The notes beneath the pieces are model-generated. The model saw only the letters and a program-made list of their open reading frames with translations, had not been told where the DNA came from and did no database searches. A stretch of 46,628 bases of DNA from Sphingomonadaceae bacterium (GTDB lineage Bacteria; Pseudomonadota; Alphaproteobacteria; Sphingomonadales; Sphingomonadaceae), in NCBI GenBank assembly GCA_947451145.1, contig CANFXW010000025.1, positions 1 through 46,628 on the forward strand, read 5' to 3'. How positions within the stretch are numbered: the stretch's first letter is position 1; the number at the start of each line of letters is the position of its first letter. Positions 16,801 through 25,704 of the stretch are shown piece by piece. The position numbers and the translations under genes were made by a program.

Positions 16801-16911
16801 CGCCAATGCTCCACCCGTTTTATGCCCTTCGCCGGAGCCTATTGTGCATTCGTCGGATGGCAAGCACCTTTTGCCTTGCCCTCGGCACCCCAGACGATAG
16901 GCAAAGCGGTG

Positions 16912-17598
16912 ATGGATTTAGCGGCTGAACCAGATCCTGCCGAGAACAACCCCGATCGCAAGGCTTTGGCGCGCGTCGGGGAGATGGTGCGCAAGCGGCT
17001 CGATGCCGATCCCGGTGCATGGCGCGCGCCGACCGATCTTGCCGATATCTATGGCTTTACCGATTTCCTGAGCGGGCCTGAATGCGATGCGATGATCAAG
17101 CTGATCGATGCCACCGCCAAGCCATCGGCGCTTTACGACCACGGCAACGAGATAGCGGGGCGCACATCCTATTCGGGCGATGTCGATCGCAACGATCCCT
17201 TTGTCCGGATGATCGAGCGGCGCATTGACGATTGCCTTGGACTGCCCAACGAATGGGGCGAAACGGTACAGGGGCAGCGCTATCATCCGGGGCAGGAATT
17301 CAAGGACCACACCGACTGGTTCCGCACCTGGGCCGATTACTGGCCCGGCGAATCAAGCCGCGGCGGGCAGCGCAGCTGGACCGCGATGGTCTATCTCAGC
17401 GACGTGGAAGAAGGCGGCGAAACGCGCTTTCCCAAGCTCAGGATGGACATTCCGCCGCAGCGCGGGGTGATGTTCGTCTGGAACAATGCCCGGGCTGACG
17501 GCACGCCCAATATCGATACGCTCCACGCCGGAACCCCGGTGGTGCGCGGCACCAAATACATCATAACAAAATGGTACAGGACACGCCCATGGGGATGA
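16912..17598 (+). CDS. 2-oxoglutarate/Fe(II) oxygenase, prolyl 4-hydroxylase family
   Basis: 228 residues from the ATG at 16912; the open frame upstream overlaps the cytochrome b561 gene and is not credible as coding. The iron ligands are H133 and D135 (KDHTDWF) and H205 (TLHAGTP), and K215 (RGTKYI) would bind 2-oxoglutarate, the P4Hc pattern. VYLSDVEEGGETRFP is typical. The substrate is unknown; bacterial members hydroxylate proline in proteins or peptides. It overlaps the next gene (stop at 17596-17598), implying cotranscription. Confidence 0.88.
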   Translation: MDLAAEPDPAENNPDRKALARVGEMVRKRLDADPGAWRAPTDLADIYGFTDFLSGPECDAMIKLIDATAKPSALYDHGNEIAGRTSYSGDVDRNDPFVRMIERRIDDCLGLPNEWGETVQGQRYHPGQEFKDHTDWFRTWADYWPGESSRGGQRSWTAMVYLSDVEEGGETRFPKLRMDIPPQRGVMFVWNNARADGTPNIDTLHAGTPVVRGTKYIITKWYRTRPWG

Positions 17599-19412
17599 AA
17601 TCTGCTTACGCCGCTCTGGCAATCGCGCTGCTCCAAGGCGCGCCTGCATGGGCCGAGGCTCCAGCCAAACCGGCCGCACCCGTCACTGAGGCGCGCAGCG
17701 AAGACCAGCGGCTGATGCTGCTGTTCGAAAAGGATGCGCGGGCCGAACTGGCGCTGAGCCCCTTGCAGGCGATCTATCGCGGCGAAAAGGCCGACCCGGC
17801 GATGGTTGCCCGCATCTTCACCGCCGATCTTGATCGCAAGCAGCTTGCGTCGGTGAAGGTAACGCTGGCCGCGCTGGCGAAAATCAACCGCGCGCGGCTG
17901 AGCGGCGAGCGGCAGATTTCCTATGACGTGTTCTCGCGTGACAAACGCCTTGAGCTCGAATTCCTCCAGCCCGACATGCTGGCGCTGACAGCCGTCCGCC
18001 CGCTCACCCATTTCGGCGGGCTGCAGGTGGAGTTTCCCTCGCTGATCGCCGCGGGCGGCGCGCTGCCCTACAAGACCGAGGACGATTACCGCATGGCGCT
18101 GGGGCTGGTTCATGCCGGTCCGAAAGTGCTCGACAATGCCATTCTCCGCTTCCGCGAAGGGCAGGCAAACGGTGTGGTCGAATCGAAGCTGACCGTCACC
18201 AACATGATCGCCCAGATCGATAGCCTGCTGGCGCAACCCATCGACGAAAGCCCCTTCACCTCGCCGCTGCATGACATTCCGGCGACTGTGCCAGAAGCAT
18301 CGCGGGCGGCGCTGAAAGACAGCTGGAACGCGGCGGTAAAGGACGAGGTCTATCCCGCCTATCGCCGCCTGCGCACCTTCCTGCACGATCAATACCTGCC
18401 CAGCGCCCGGGCCGAGCCCGGTCTTTCCGCGATGAAGGGCGGCCCCGGGCTCTATCGCCGGCTGGTCAAGATCAACACCACGCTCGATCTCGATCCCGAT
18501 ACCGTGCACAATCTTGGCCTGTCAGAAGTCGCGCGGATTCAAAAGGAGATGTCTGCCGTTCAGGCAGAACTGGGCTATGGCGGCAGCCTGAAAGACTTTT
18601 TCGAAGTCATCCGCACCAATCCGCGCTTTCACCCCAAAACGGCGGACGAGCTTTCCACCGGCTTTGCCAATATCGCGAAGGCTGTAGACGCGAAGATCCC
18701 GGAATACTTTGCCCGGGTGCCCAAGACCAAGCTGGAGATCCAGCCCTATCCCGAATACCGCGCGAAATACGAGGCCGGCGGATCGTACAACCAGGGCTCG
18801 GCAGACGGCAAGCGGGCGGGGGTGTTCTTTTACAACACCTATGATCTGCCCAGCCGCTTCCTCACCGGCATGACCACGCTTTACCTGCACGAAGGCATTC
18901 CGGGGCATCACTTCCAGATCAGCCTTGCGCAGGAAGATACCACCCTGCCCGATTTCCAGCGCTTTGGCGGCAACACCGCCTATGTCGAAGGCTGGGCGCT
19001 CTATTCGGAGACGCTGGGCTATTCGATGGGCCTGTACAAGGACCCGCTGCAACACTGGGGCACGCTCGATGACGAGATGCTGCGCGCCATGCGGCTGGTG
19101 GTCGATACCGGGCTGCACACCAAGGGCTGGAGCCGCGAAAAGGCTATCGATTACATGCTGGGCAATTCAGGCATGGGCAAAAGCGACGCCACGGCTGAGG
19201 TGGAACGCTACATCGCCTGGCCGGGTCAGGCGCTGTCATACAAGCTCGGCGCGCTGACCATCCAGCGGCTGCGCAAGAAGGCGGAAACGGCGCTGGGGCC
19301 GAAGTTCGATCTGCGCCAATTCCACAGCCAGGTGCTGGGCAGCGGGGCCTTGCCGCTGCCGGTGCTGGAGGCAAAAATCGACCGCTGGATCACACAAACG
19401 CAGGCTCGCTAA
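17589..19412 (+). CDS. DUF885 metallopeptidase-like exported protein
   Basis: 607 residues from the ATG at 17589, which has AGGA about 7 bases upstream; an ATG at 17595 overlaps the preceding stop as ATGA. A signal peptide (SAYAALAIALLQGAPAWA) is followed by the DUF885 fold. The zinc motif HEGIPGHH is at residues 434-441, with a downstream Glu in TAYVEGWALYSE. This pattern resembles gluzincin-type peptidases. It probably acts in the periplasm. Coexpression with the prolyl hydroxylase-like gene is suggested by the overlap, but no functional link is known. Confidence 0.88.
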   Translation: MGMKSAYAALAIALLQGAPAWAEAPAKPAAPVTEARSEDQRLMLLFEKDARAELALSPLQAIYRGEKADPAMVARIFTADLDRKQLASVKVTLAALAKINRARLSGERQISYDVFSRDKRLELEFLQPDMLALTAVRPLTHFGGLQVEFPSLIAAGGALPYKTEDDYRMALGLVHAGPKVLDNAILRFREGQANGVVESKLTVTNMIAQIDSLLAQPIDESPFTSPLHDIPATVPEASRAALKDSWNAAVKDEVYPAYRRLRTFLHDQYLPSARAEPGLSAMKGGPGLYRRLVKINTTLDLDPDTVHNLGLSEVARIQKEMSAVQAELGYGGSLKDFFEVIRTNPRFHPKTADELSTGFANIAKAVDAKIPEYFARVPKTKLEIQPYPEYRAKYEAGGSYNQGSADGKRAGVFFYNTYDLPSRFLTGMTTLYLHEGIPGHHFQISLAQEDTTLPDFQRFGGNTAYVEGWALYSETLGYSMGLYKDPLQHWGTLDDEMLRAMRLVVDTGLHTKGWSREKAIDYMLGNSGMGKSDATAEVERYIAWPGQALSYKLGALTIQRLRKKAETALGPKFDLRQFHSQVLGSGALPLPVLEAKIDRWITQTQAR

Positions 19413-19484
19413 CCTGCGGTCAACCATTTCAGGTCTAGAAATTGCCACAGGTCCGGGATTTGGGGCCGATCCGGAGTGTTGTTG

Positions 19485-20993
19485 GTGGAAGAAATCACCA
19501 TCGACGGAGTTCCCGAACAGGAATTCCGCCGAATCATTGAAGCGATGCTGCGCCACGGTGAGGCGGATGAGGCTGCGCGCCATCTGCGCATGCTGGTTGA
19601 GCCCTATTGCGGCTCCGGAAAACCCCTTAGCGGCCGATTTCTGCAAATTGACTCTTCCGACATTAGCCTGACCGGTTGGGGCGATCTGGAAGAGAGCCTG
19701 ACCCGCTATGACCGGCCCGAACACCCGGTTTCGGCGATCAGCATCATGGTCAGCGAACCCGAAAGCCGCCCCCAGCGCCCCGATGAGGCCGGGCTGCTTT
19801 CGCCTTTTGTCGAGGTCAGCTTCTTTTCCGACGAGGCCTATCCCTTCACCGAGGCGGACCGCGCCGATCTGATGGATGGCTATTCCTCGTTCGGCTGCGA
19901 GTGGGCGGGCGACGTTGAAGGCATCGACCATTCGATCGCCATCGACGGGATCGACGATCTTTACGGCAACCTCGCCGCGCTTGAGGCCCGGCTGTTCGCC
20001 ATGGACGTGCCGCCCGAAAACGACATAGCCGCAGGCACTATCGCTTCATGCTATCTTGCCGTGCTGATCCATCAGGCCGTGCGCGAAACGATCCGCCGCT
20101 CGCAGCTGCCGCGCCCCTTGTGCGTGATGGCGGGCAACAACGGCACCTATCCGTTCTTCGATGCGCCGGTGATGAGCGCCGACGAATATATCGCCAAGGG
20201 CAAGATCGCGGTGCTGAAGCACGTTTCGGCCCCCGCTCCAGTCGAGCCCGATCACGTTGTCGCCAGGGCCAGCGACGAGGATGCCTATGAGGCGGGCAGC
20301 CTGCTCGGCATGTCGATGAGCCAAGCGAAGCCCAAGAAGAAGATGGCGCTGGTGCTCGCCGACGATGATCTGAATGACAACCACGATCTGATGGCCGAGG
20401 CCGAGTTCATGTCGATGGGCGGCGCCGCATCGGGCCTTGCCCAGCCGCCCGCCGCGCGGGTTGCCTTCGATTTCAACCCGCCGCAGACGTGGGAGCAGGC
20501 ACCCGAAGACATTTTCGAGGATGCCGACAGCTTTCAGGAGCTGGCCCGCGAAGCGCCGCCGGTCGATTACAACCGCTCTGAACCACCCGATGAACCGGAA
20601 GAGCACTGCACCCCGCCCGCCTATCAGGAGCCGGCCGCTCCCGAGCAGCCTGCGCAGAGACCGCAACCCGGCGAGGCGGAAATCTTCGTCCCCACCGGCC
20701 GTGTGCCGCAGGCCTATGAGCCGAACCGCGAGCCGGAACATGTCGACACCAGCGACCACGACGTCTGGGGCGCGCTGACCTCGCGCATGCCGGTTACCGC
20801 TCCGGGCGCCTTTGGCAACAAGATCGAAGAGACCGAGGCTCCGCAAACCCCCGGCCAGATCCCCACCACCCGCGGCCATGCCCTGCGCAAGGCAGTGATC
20901 ACCTTTGATGTGGTTGAGGAAGTGGTGCCGGAATCGGCGCTCAGCAAGCTGGTGCAGCGCGTGAAGGGCTGGTTCGGGATGGGCAAGCTGTAA
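19485..20993 (+). CDS. Hypothetical protein with a long disordered acidic/proline-rich region
   Basis: 502 residues from a GTG at 19485, which has GGAG 8 bases upstream. There is no signal peptide and no clear membrane segment. Residues 1-250 look folded, with alternating strands and helices (VSAISIMVSEPESR, VEVSFFSDEAYPF, TIASCYLAVLIHQAVRETI). Residues 260-450 are Pro/Glu/Asp-rich and probably disordered, and the last 45 residues (ALRKAVITFDVVEEVV ... KGWFGMGKL) look folded or amphipathic. I recognise no family. It follows DUF885 by 72 bases on the same strand. Confidence 0.75.
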   Translation: MEEITIDGVPEQEFRRIIEAMLRHGEADEAARHLRMLVEPYCGSGKPLSGRFLQIDSSDISLTGWGDLEESLTRYDRPEHPVSAISIMVSEPESRPQRPDEAGLLSPFVEVSFFSDEAYPFTEADRADLMDGYSSFGCEWAGDVEGIDHSIAIDGIDDLYGNLAALEARLFAMDVPPENDIAAGTIASCYLAVLIHQAVRETIRRSQLPRPLCVMAGNNGTYPFFDAPVMSADEYIAKGKIAVLKHVSAPAPVEPDHVVARASDEDAYEAGSLLGMSMSQAKPKKKMALVLADDDLNDNHDLMAEAEFMSMGGAASGLAQPPAARVAFDFNPPQTWEQAPEDIFEDADSFQELAREAPPVDYNRSEPPDEPEEHCTPPAYQEPAAPEQPAQRPQPGEAEIFVPTGRVPQAYEPNREPEHVDTSDHDVWGALTSRMPVTAPGAFGNKIEETEAPQTPGQIPTTRGHALRKAVITFDVVEEVVPESALSKLVQRVKGWFGMGKL

Positions 20994-21041
20994 CTGTGCG
21001 CTGATCTTCGGGGTCAACGATTGTGATCATATAAAAAGACC

Positions 21042-21129
21042 CGTCATTCCCGCGAAAGCGGGAACCCATCTCGTGACTTGGCCTATTACCAAGCACCGGA
21101 GATGGGTCCCCGCCTTCGCGGGGATGACG
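21042..21129. repeat. REPIN-like paired palindrome
   Basis: 88 bases: a GTCATTCCCGCGAAAGCGGG-type palindrome at the left and its inverted counterpart (CCCCGCCTTCGCGGGGATGAC) at the right, with ACCCATCTC/GAGATGGGT extending the pairing and a TTGG/CCAA inner stem. The whole can fold into one long hairpin. It belongs to a different sequence family from the elements at 16087 and 28891 and again lies between convergent genes, so it could act as a bidirectional transcript end. Confidence 0.8.
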
Positions 21130-21155
21130 AAAAAATGGGGTTGGGAACTAAGCCC

Positions 21156-22751
21156 CTACTCCGCCAGCGCCTCAGCAATCAGCGCCCGCGTATTGGCCAC
21201 CCCATAGAGCGCGATGAAGCTGCCCATTCGGGGGCCTTGGGCGGAACCCAGCAGGCATTCATACAGCGCCTTGAACCAGTCGCGCAGGTTCTCGAAGCCG
21301 AAGTCGGGGTTCTTGCCGATCTCGTAGACCATGTTCTGCAGCACATCGGCAGGCGCATCGGCAGCGGCCTTGGCCAGCTCGGCATCGAGCGCGGCGAGAG
21401 CGGCACCTTCCGTACCCACCGGCTTGCGCCGCTGCAGCGTCGGCGCGACGAAATCGCGGTTATAGGCGAGCGCCGAAGTGACCAGCACGTCAAGCTCGGG
21501 GTGCGCCTCGGGCCGGGCATCGGAGACATAGTTGGCGAGGTATGACCACACCTGCTCACGCGTCGCGCTGGCACCGAGCACGCCAACCAGATTGAGCAGC
21601 AGGCCATAGGTTACCGGCAGGGTATCACCCGCACCATGCGTATCACCATTGGCTCGCAGCAGGTGCCACACCGGGTTGCCGAGCTGTTGCTCGATCGGCT
21701 GGCTGGCAAGCTTCTCACGGAACTGCCAGTATTCGTCCACCGCGCGCGGCACGACGCCGACATGCAGGCTCTTGGCGCTCTTGGGATCGCGGAACAGGTA
21801 GAAGCCGAGGCTTTCCTCGCTGCCATAGGTCAGCCACTGGTCAATGGTCAGGCCGTTGCCCTTGGACTTGGAAATCTTCTCGCCGTTCTCGTCGAGGAAC
21901 AGCTCGTAGATCAGTCCTTCGGGTGGGCGGCCGCCGAGTGCGCGGGCGATCTTGCCGCTTTCGCGCACCGAGTCGGTCAGATCCTTGCCGCACATCTCGT
22001 AATCGACGCCGAGCGCGACCCAGCGCATCGCCCAATCGACCTTCCACTGCAGCTTGGCCTGCCCACCAAAGATGCAATGCTCGACCATTTCGCCGTGGTC
22101 TTCGAATGCGATGAGGCCCGCTTCGGCATCGACCACCTCGATCGGCACCTGCAGCACCTGATGCGTCTTGGGGCTGACGGGGAGCACCGGCGAATAGGTC
22201 TTGCGGCGTTCCTCGCGCAGCGTCGGCAGCATGATGTCCATGATCGCCTGATAATTGCGCAGCACCCCGCGCAGGGCATCGTCAAAGCCGCCCGAATTGT
22301 AGCGGTCACTCGCCGAGACGAATTCATAGTCAAAGGCAAACCGGTCAAGGAACTCGCGCAGCTTGGCGTTGTTGTGGTGCGCGAAGCTTTCGTAAGTGTT
22401 GAACGGATCGGGAATGCGGCTGAGCGGGTGGCCGAGATAGGCAGTCAACAGCCCTTGGTTGGGCACGTTGTCGGGAACCTTGCGCAATCCGTCCATGTCA
22501 TCGCTGAAGGCCACCAGCCGCGTTGGCGCACCGCCGGTCAAGGTCTCATAGGCGCGGCGGACCAGCGTGGTGCGCAGCACTTCCTGAAAGGTGCCGATAT
22601 GCGGCAGGCCCGATGGGCCATAGCCGGTTTCGAACAGCACGGGGCTGCCATCGGGCTTGCCTTGCGGAAAGCGCTTCACCAGCTTGCGCGCCTCTTCAAA
22701 AGGCCAAGCCTTGGAAACCTGTGCGGCAGCGATAAGGGCATCTTCAGTCAT
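21156..22751 (-). CDS. lysS: Lysyl-tRNA synthetase, class I
   Basis: 531 residues from the ATG at 22751 (MTEDALIAAAQVSKAWPFEE). The class I signatures are present: GPSGLPHIGTF with HIGT at residues 51-54, and KISKSKGN at about 291-298. Class I LysRS is typical of archaea and a subset of bacteria including many alphaproteobacteria, and replaces the usual class II enzyme. It charges tRNA-Lys. The length is normal for the class. It lies 75 bases downstream of a membrane-protein gene on the same strand. Confidence 0.95.
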   Translation of the reverse strand: MTEDALIAAAQVSKAWPFEEARKLVKRFPQGKPDGSPVLFETGYGPSGLPHIGTFQEVLRTTLVRRAYETLTGGAPTRLVAFSDDMDGLRKVPDNVPNQGLLTAYLGHPLSRIPDPFNTYESFAHHNNAKLREFLDRFAFDYEFVSASDRYNSGGFDDALRGVLRNYQAIMDIMLPTLREERRKTYSPVLPVSPKTHQVLQVPIEVVDAEAGLIAFEDHGEMVEHCIFGGQAKLQWKVDWAMRWVALGVDYEMCGKDLTDSVRESGKIARALGGRPPEGLIYELFLDENGEKISKSKGNGLTIDQWLTYGSEESLGFYLFRDPKSAKSLHVGVVPRAVDEYWQFREKLASQPIEQQLGNPVWHLLRANGDTHGAGDTLPVTYGLLLNLVGVLGASATREQVWSYLANYVSDARPEAHPELDVLVTSALAYNRDFVAPTLQRRKPVGTEGAALAALDAELAKAAADAPADVLQNMVYEIGKNPDFGFENLRDWFKALYECLLGSAQGPRMGSFIALYGVANTRALIAEALAE

Positions 22752-22826
22752 AGCAGCGCCTTTTGCGGACTTGGCCCTTTTCCGCAAGTGCGAAGCGCAA
22801 ATGCCGCGCGCAATCCGGCCCTTGGC

Positions 22827-24182
22827 TTAGGGCACGAAGATCAGTTTCAAGCGCCGCACCTCGCCCATCACTTCGCCCCAGTGCCCCTGCACCGCAGCCG
22901 CCAGAACCGCGATCATCGCGGCCAGCGTGATCATCGGGTTGGCCATGACCTGATAGGACCAGGCGAGGAAATAGTGATCGTTGCCGAACAGATAGTTCTT
23001 GGGGATCAGCAGGATGATGCACCCCGCAAAGGCCAGCCAGTCGCCCCGGACCGGAGAGGTGGCGCTGGTGGCAATCACCGCCACGGGCAGGACCAGAGGC
23101 AGCAGATGGTAATCGACGAATGCGGGAATCGCGATGATCATCAGCCCCAGCGCGATGAACAGCACCTGCCCCATGGTCATCCGTCCGGCCCGCGCCGCCA
23201 GAACCGTCAGCCCGCCCATGATCGCGGCGAGAGCGATGCACAGCAGCGTCCAGACCTTGCTGAACCCGAGACACATGTTGAGCAGCGATGGCAGCGAGGT
23301 CATGAAACCCAGCGCCAGCGGCTGCTTGATATAGGCTTCGTTGTAATCCTTCAGTCCGGCCAGCCACGCCGCCGGGCCATAGTGCGGATAGAGCAGGTGC
23401 GAGGCAATCATGGTCAGCACCAGCACGGCCGCGCCGTAAAAGCCCAGCCGGACCAGATCGCGGAAGCTCCCCGCCTGACCGCACAGCACCAGCATGACCG
23501 GAACGATCACGACATTGGGGCGCAGGTTGCACGATAGCGCCAGCAGCAGCAGCGCCTGCCAGTCAAACTGCCGGGTTTCCACCACGCGGCGGCTTCCGGC
23601 GATCAGCGTGATTGCGCAGATCAGCGAGAAGAAGTGGCCGCGATCCGCTGCGAACCACAACGGATAGCTCATCAGCGCCACGCCTGCCCAGCGCAGTTGC
23701 TCGGCCTGCTGACGGGCAAAGCCGCTCATCACCTTGGCCAGTGAATAGAGGCCCGCCATGCTGGCTACGATGAACACCAGCACCGGATCAAACAGGCTGA
23801 ACGCGCGCCGCACCAGCAGCGCCAGCAGAGTGGGCAGCGGCGGCATGTGATCGGGATTGATCTTGGTCCCGCGCATTTCATCGGCACGCGCGCGCATGAA
23901 ATCGACCAGCGCCTGCACGCCCCAAGGCCGGACCGGCTGGTGAATCGGGTCCCCCGGATAGGCGAACACCAGCTTGAAAAAGTCCGCCCAGCGATCATAG
24001 GGACGGAAGGTGAAGATGGTGTAGGGATAGTTATACCCCAGCCGCTCCATGATCAGGTTGAACATCAGCTGGGCAATCAGCCCGGCAGCAACCAGATTGA
24101 ACGCCAGCCGGCAAAGCCGGGCCCTGTCCCAGTTGGCGCTGTTCATCGCCAAACCCGGCTCACTCTTGCCAACCTGCCCCAT
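22827..24182 (-). CDS. Multipass membrane protein, GT87/DUF2029-like
   Basis: About 451 residues from the ATG at 24182; an ATG at 24146 is also possible. There are about ten hydrophobic segments. The first periplasmic loop (YPYTIFTFRPYDRWADFFK ... INPDHMPPLPTLLALL) and the pattern SFSLFDP, FAADRGHFF and NLRPNVVI resemble glycosyltransferase family 87 polyprenyl-phosphate-dependent enzymes, though I cannot confirm the family by eye. If so, it would add a sugar to a cell-envelope molecule. No other glycan genes are adjacent. Confidence 0.65.
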   Translation of the reverse strand: MGQVGKSEPGLAMNSANWDRARLCRLAFNLVAAGLIAQLMFNLIMERLGYNYPYTIFTFRPYDRWADFFKLVFAYPGDPIHQPVRPWGVQALVDFMRARADEMRGTKINPDHMPPLPTLLALLVRRAFSLFDPVLVFIVASMAGLYSLAKVMSGFARQQAEQLRWAGVALMSYPLWFAADRGHFFSLICAITLIAGSRRVVETRQFDWQALLLLALSCNLRPNVVIVPVMLVLCGQAGSFRDLVRLGFYGAAVLVLTMIASHLLYPHYGPAAWLAGLKDYNEAYIKQPLALGFMTSLPSLLNMCLGFSKVWTLLCIALAAIMGGLTVLAARAGRMTMGQVLFIALGLMIIAIPAFVDYHLLPLVLPVAVIATSATSPVRGDWLAFAGCIILLIPKNYLFGNDHYFLAWSYQVMANPMITLAAMIAVLAAAVQGHWGEVMGEVRRLKLIFVP

Positions 24183-24288
24183 ACCGCTCCCCCAACCCGC
24201 AGCATACGCGCCCCAATTACGCGCTAAACCTAGGGGCCTAATGGTTAATTTCAAAATAAATTTGGCGGTGCTGTTCCGGGTCTTTGTG

Positions 24289-24332
24289 CCCCGTCATCCT
24301 GAACGGGTTTGGGTGAACTCAGGGTGACGGGG
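24289..24332. repeat. Single REP-type hairpin
   Basis: Arms CCCCGTCA and TGACGGGG with inner CCTGA/TCAGG pairs (24289-24302 with 24319-24332, one unpaired base on each side) and a 16-base loop. It shares the GTCATCCTGAA start with the elements at 16087 and 28891 but is unpaired. It lies between two minus-strand genes and is not followed by a U-run. Confidence 0.6.
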
Positions 24333-24426
24333 GAGGATTGCGATGCGCAGGCACACCGCTTCGTCTGCCGCGCTTATGCAAATAAGAGCAGCCACTTGAG
24401 CGGAATTTCAGAGCCTTGCCAGCAGC

Positions 24427-25368
24427 TTATTCGGACATGGGCCGGACTGCATCGCCAACGGTTATCTTGGCCGTAAGCTTGCGGACCGGTTCGGCAATGG
24501 AAGTCTTTTCCAGCACCCGAATAATCTCAACCTCGCCGATTATGTCTTCCTGCCATCCGATCATGTCGCCTGTGGTGGGATCGGTAATACTCTCACCGGT
24601 GCTGCTGACAACCATTCGCCGGCCAATCCGCAATTCTTCGGGCCGCACCGCGTTAAGCCGTCCGCGATTGAGAACTATCTGATGCTTCTTGCCGGGATAG
24701 ACCGCAGCAACTAGGATCGGCAGCATGTCTTCAGAATCCTCATCATCGGACTCTTCGCCGCTTTCGCCAGCTTCTTCGTCTTCGCTTTCATCGCGAGCTG
24801 GTTTTTGATGGAGATAGTTAACCGCCGAAAAAATCAAAATCGACAACACGAACGTTGCGTGGAATACGATCATCCACCTGAGCTTCTCGTAGTCAGGGTG
24901 AACTGACTGCTCAAGATCCATATATTGCCGAAGCATTTGCACTGATGAAATTGCGACAATCGAGCCGAGAAGCTGAATTTTTAGCCCGCTGTAATCCAAA
25001 CTGTCCATCCAGCTGGGCCGGTCGTCTTCGTTGTCCAACTTGATCTTGGAAACGAAGTTCACATAGCCAACAAACAGAACCATAAGGATCAGGTTCAGGA
25101 CCAGAACCATGTCGACGATGCCAAGGATCTTAACGATCGCCATCGATTCTTCGAGACGGAAGAACTCTTCATGCAGCGCCCAAGCGCTGGCTGTGGCCTT
25201 GATCGCCAGTAAAGCAAGGCAGAATGCGAGACCGGCATAGGGCGCGGCAAGCACCCATCGCCACATGAACAACGCAAATTCGAAGAGATTTTCGACAACC
25301 TCTAGACGGGGAAGGAGTTTCTTACGGTACCATTTTTCGATTTGGTTCGGTCTAAAATTGATTGCCAT
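24427..25368 (-). CDS. UPF0114 (YqhA-like) membrane protein with acidic linker and extra C-terminal domain
   Basis: 313 residues from the ATG at 25368. Residues 20-190 match UPF0114/YqhA with four membrane segments, including VDMVLVLNLILMVLFVGYVNFVS and the conserved SIVAISSVQMLRQYMD and FVLSILIFSAVNYL. E. coli YqhA ends there. Here an Asp/Glu/Ser linker (about 190-213) leads to a roughly 95-residue strand-rich domain with VLNRGRLNAVRPEELRIG, ITDPTTGDMIG and VEIIRVLEKTSIAEP. That pattern resembles the C-terminal domains of FlgT/CsgG-type proteins. The composition is less GC-rich than the neighbours. The function is unknown. Confidence 0.8.
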   Translation of the reverse strand: MAINFRPNQIEKWYRKKLLPRLEVVENLFEFALFMWRWVLAAPYAGLAFCLALLAIKATASAWALHEEFFRLEESMAIVKILGIVDMVLVLNLILMVLFVGYVNFVSKIKLDNEDDRPSWMDSLDYSGLKIQLLGSIVAISSVQMLRQYMDLEQSVHPDYEKLRWMIVFHATFVLSILIFSAVNYLHQKPARDESEDEEAGESGEESDDEDSEDMLPILVAAVYPGKKHQIVLNRGRLNAVRPEELRIGRRMVVSSTGESITDPTTGDMIGWQEDIIGEVEIIRVLEKTSIAEPVRKLTAKITVGDAVRPMSE

Positions 25369-25704
25369 TTCCCCACCCCCTGGATCAATCACAAGCCAGT
25401 GTAATCAGACGTTTTCTTGTTGTCTGCAATGTAAATCGACAATTCCAGCTATTTACTAGGTGCATTTCAATAGAATCCCGCAAGCAAGCATGAATGCTGT
25501 TCAGGATGCCCCGGCGCAATCTGCCCCCCACCCCCCACATAATCCCCACAACATCCCCCTCCCCCCGTTTCGCTTTCGTTCCCGCCGCGCTATGGGCTGG
25601 TGATGGCTTCGCTTCCGCTCCCTGCACTCCATGCCAGCCATTCGGGCTGCTGGCTGCGCGATGGGGCGGGGACTACGCGGGCTTGCCCCAAGGGGGAGGC
25701 GGTG
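25369..25704. other. Divergent intergenic region, YqhA-like gene and helicase
   Basis: 336 bases between divergent genes. The left half is AT-richer and presumably carries the promoter of the minus-strand gene; the right half is C-rich. A longer frame of the helicase starting at 25600 is possible but has no ribosome-binding site. No repeat or RNA gene was recognised. Confidence 0.4.
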
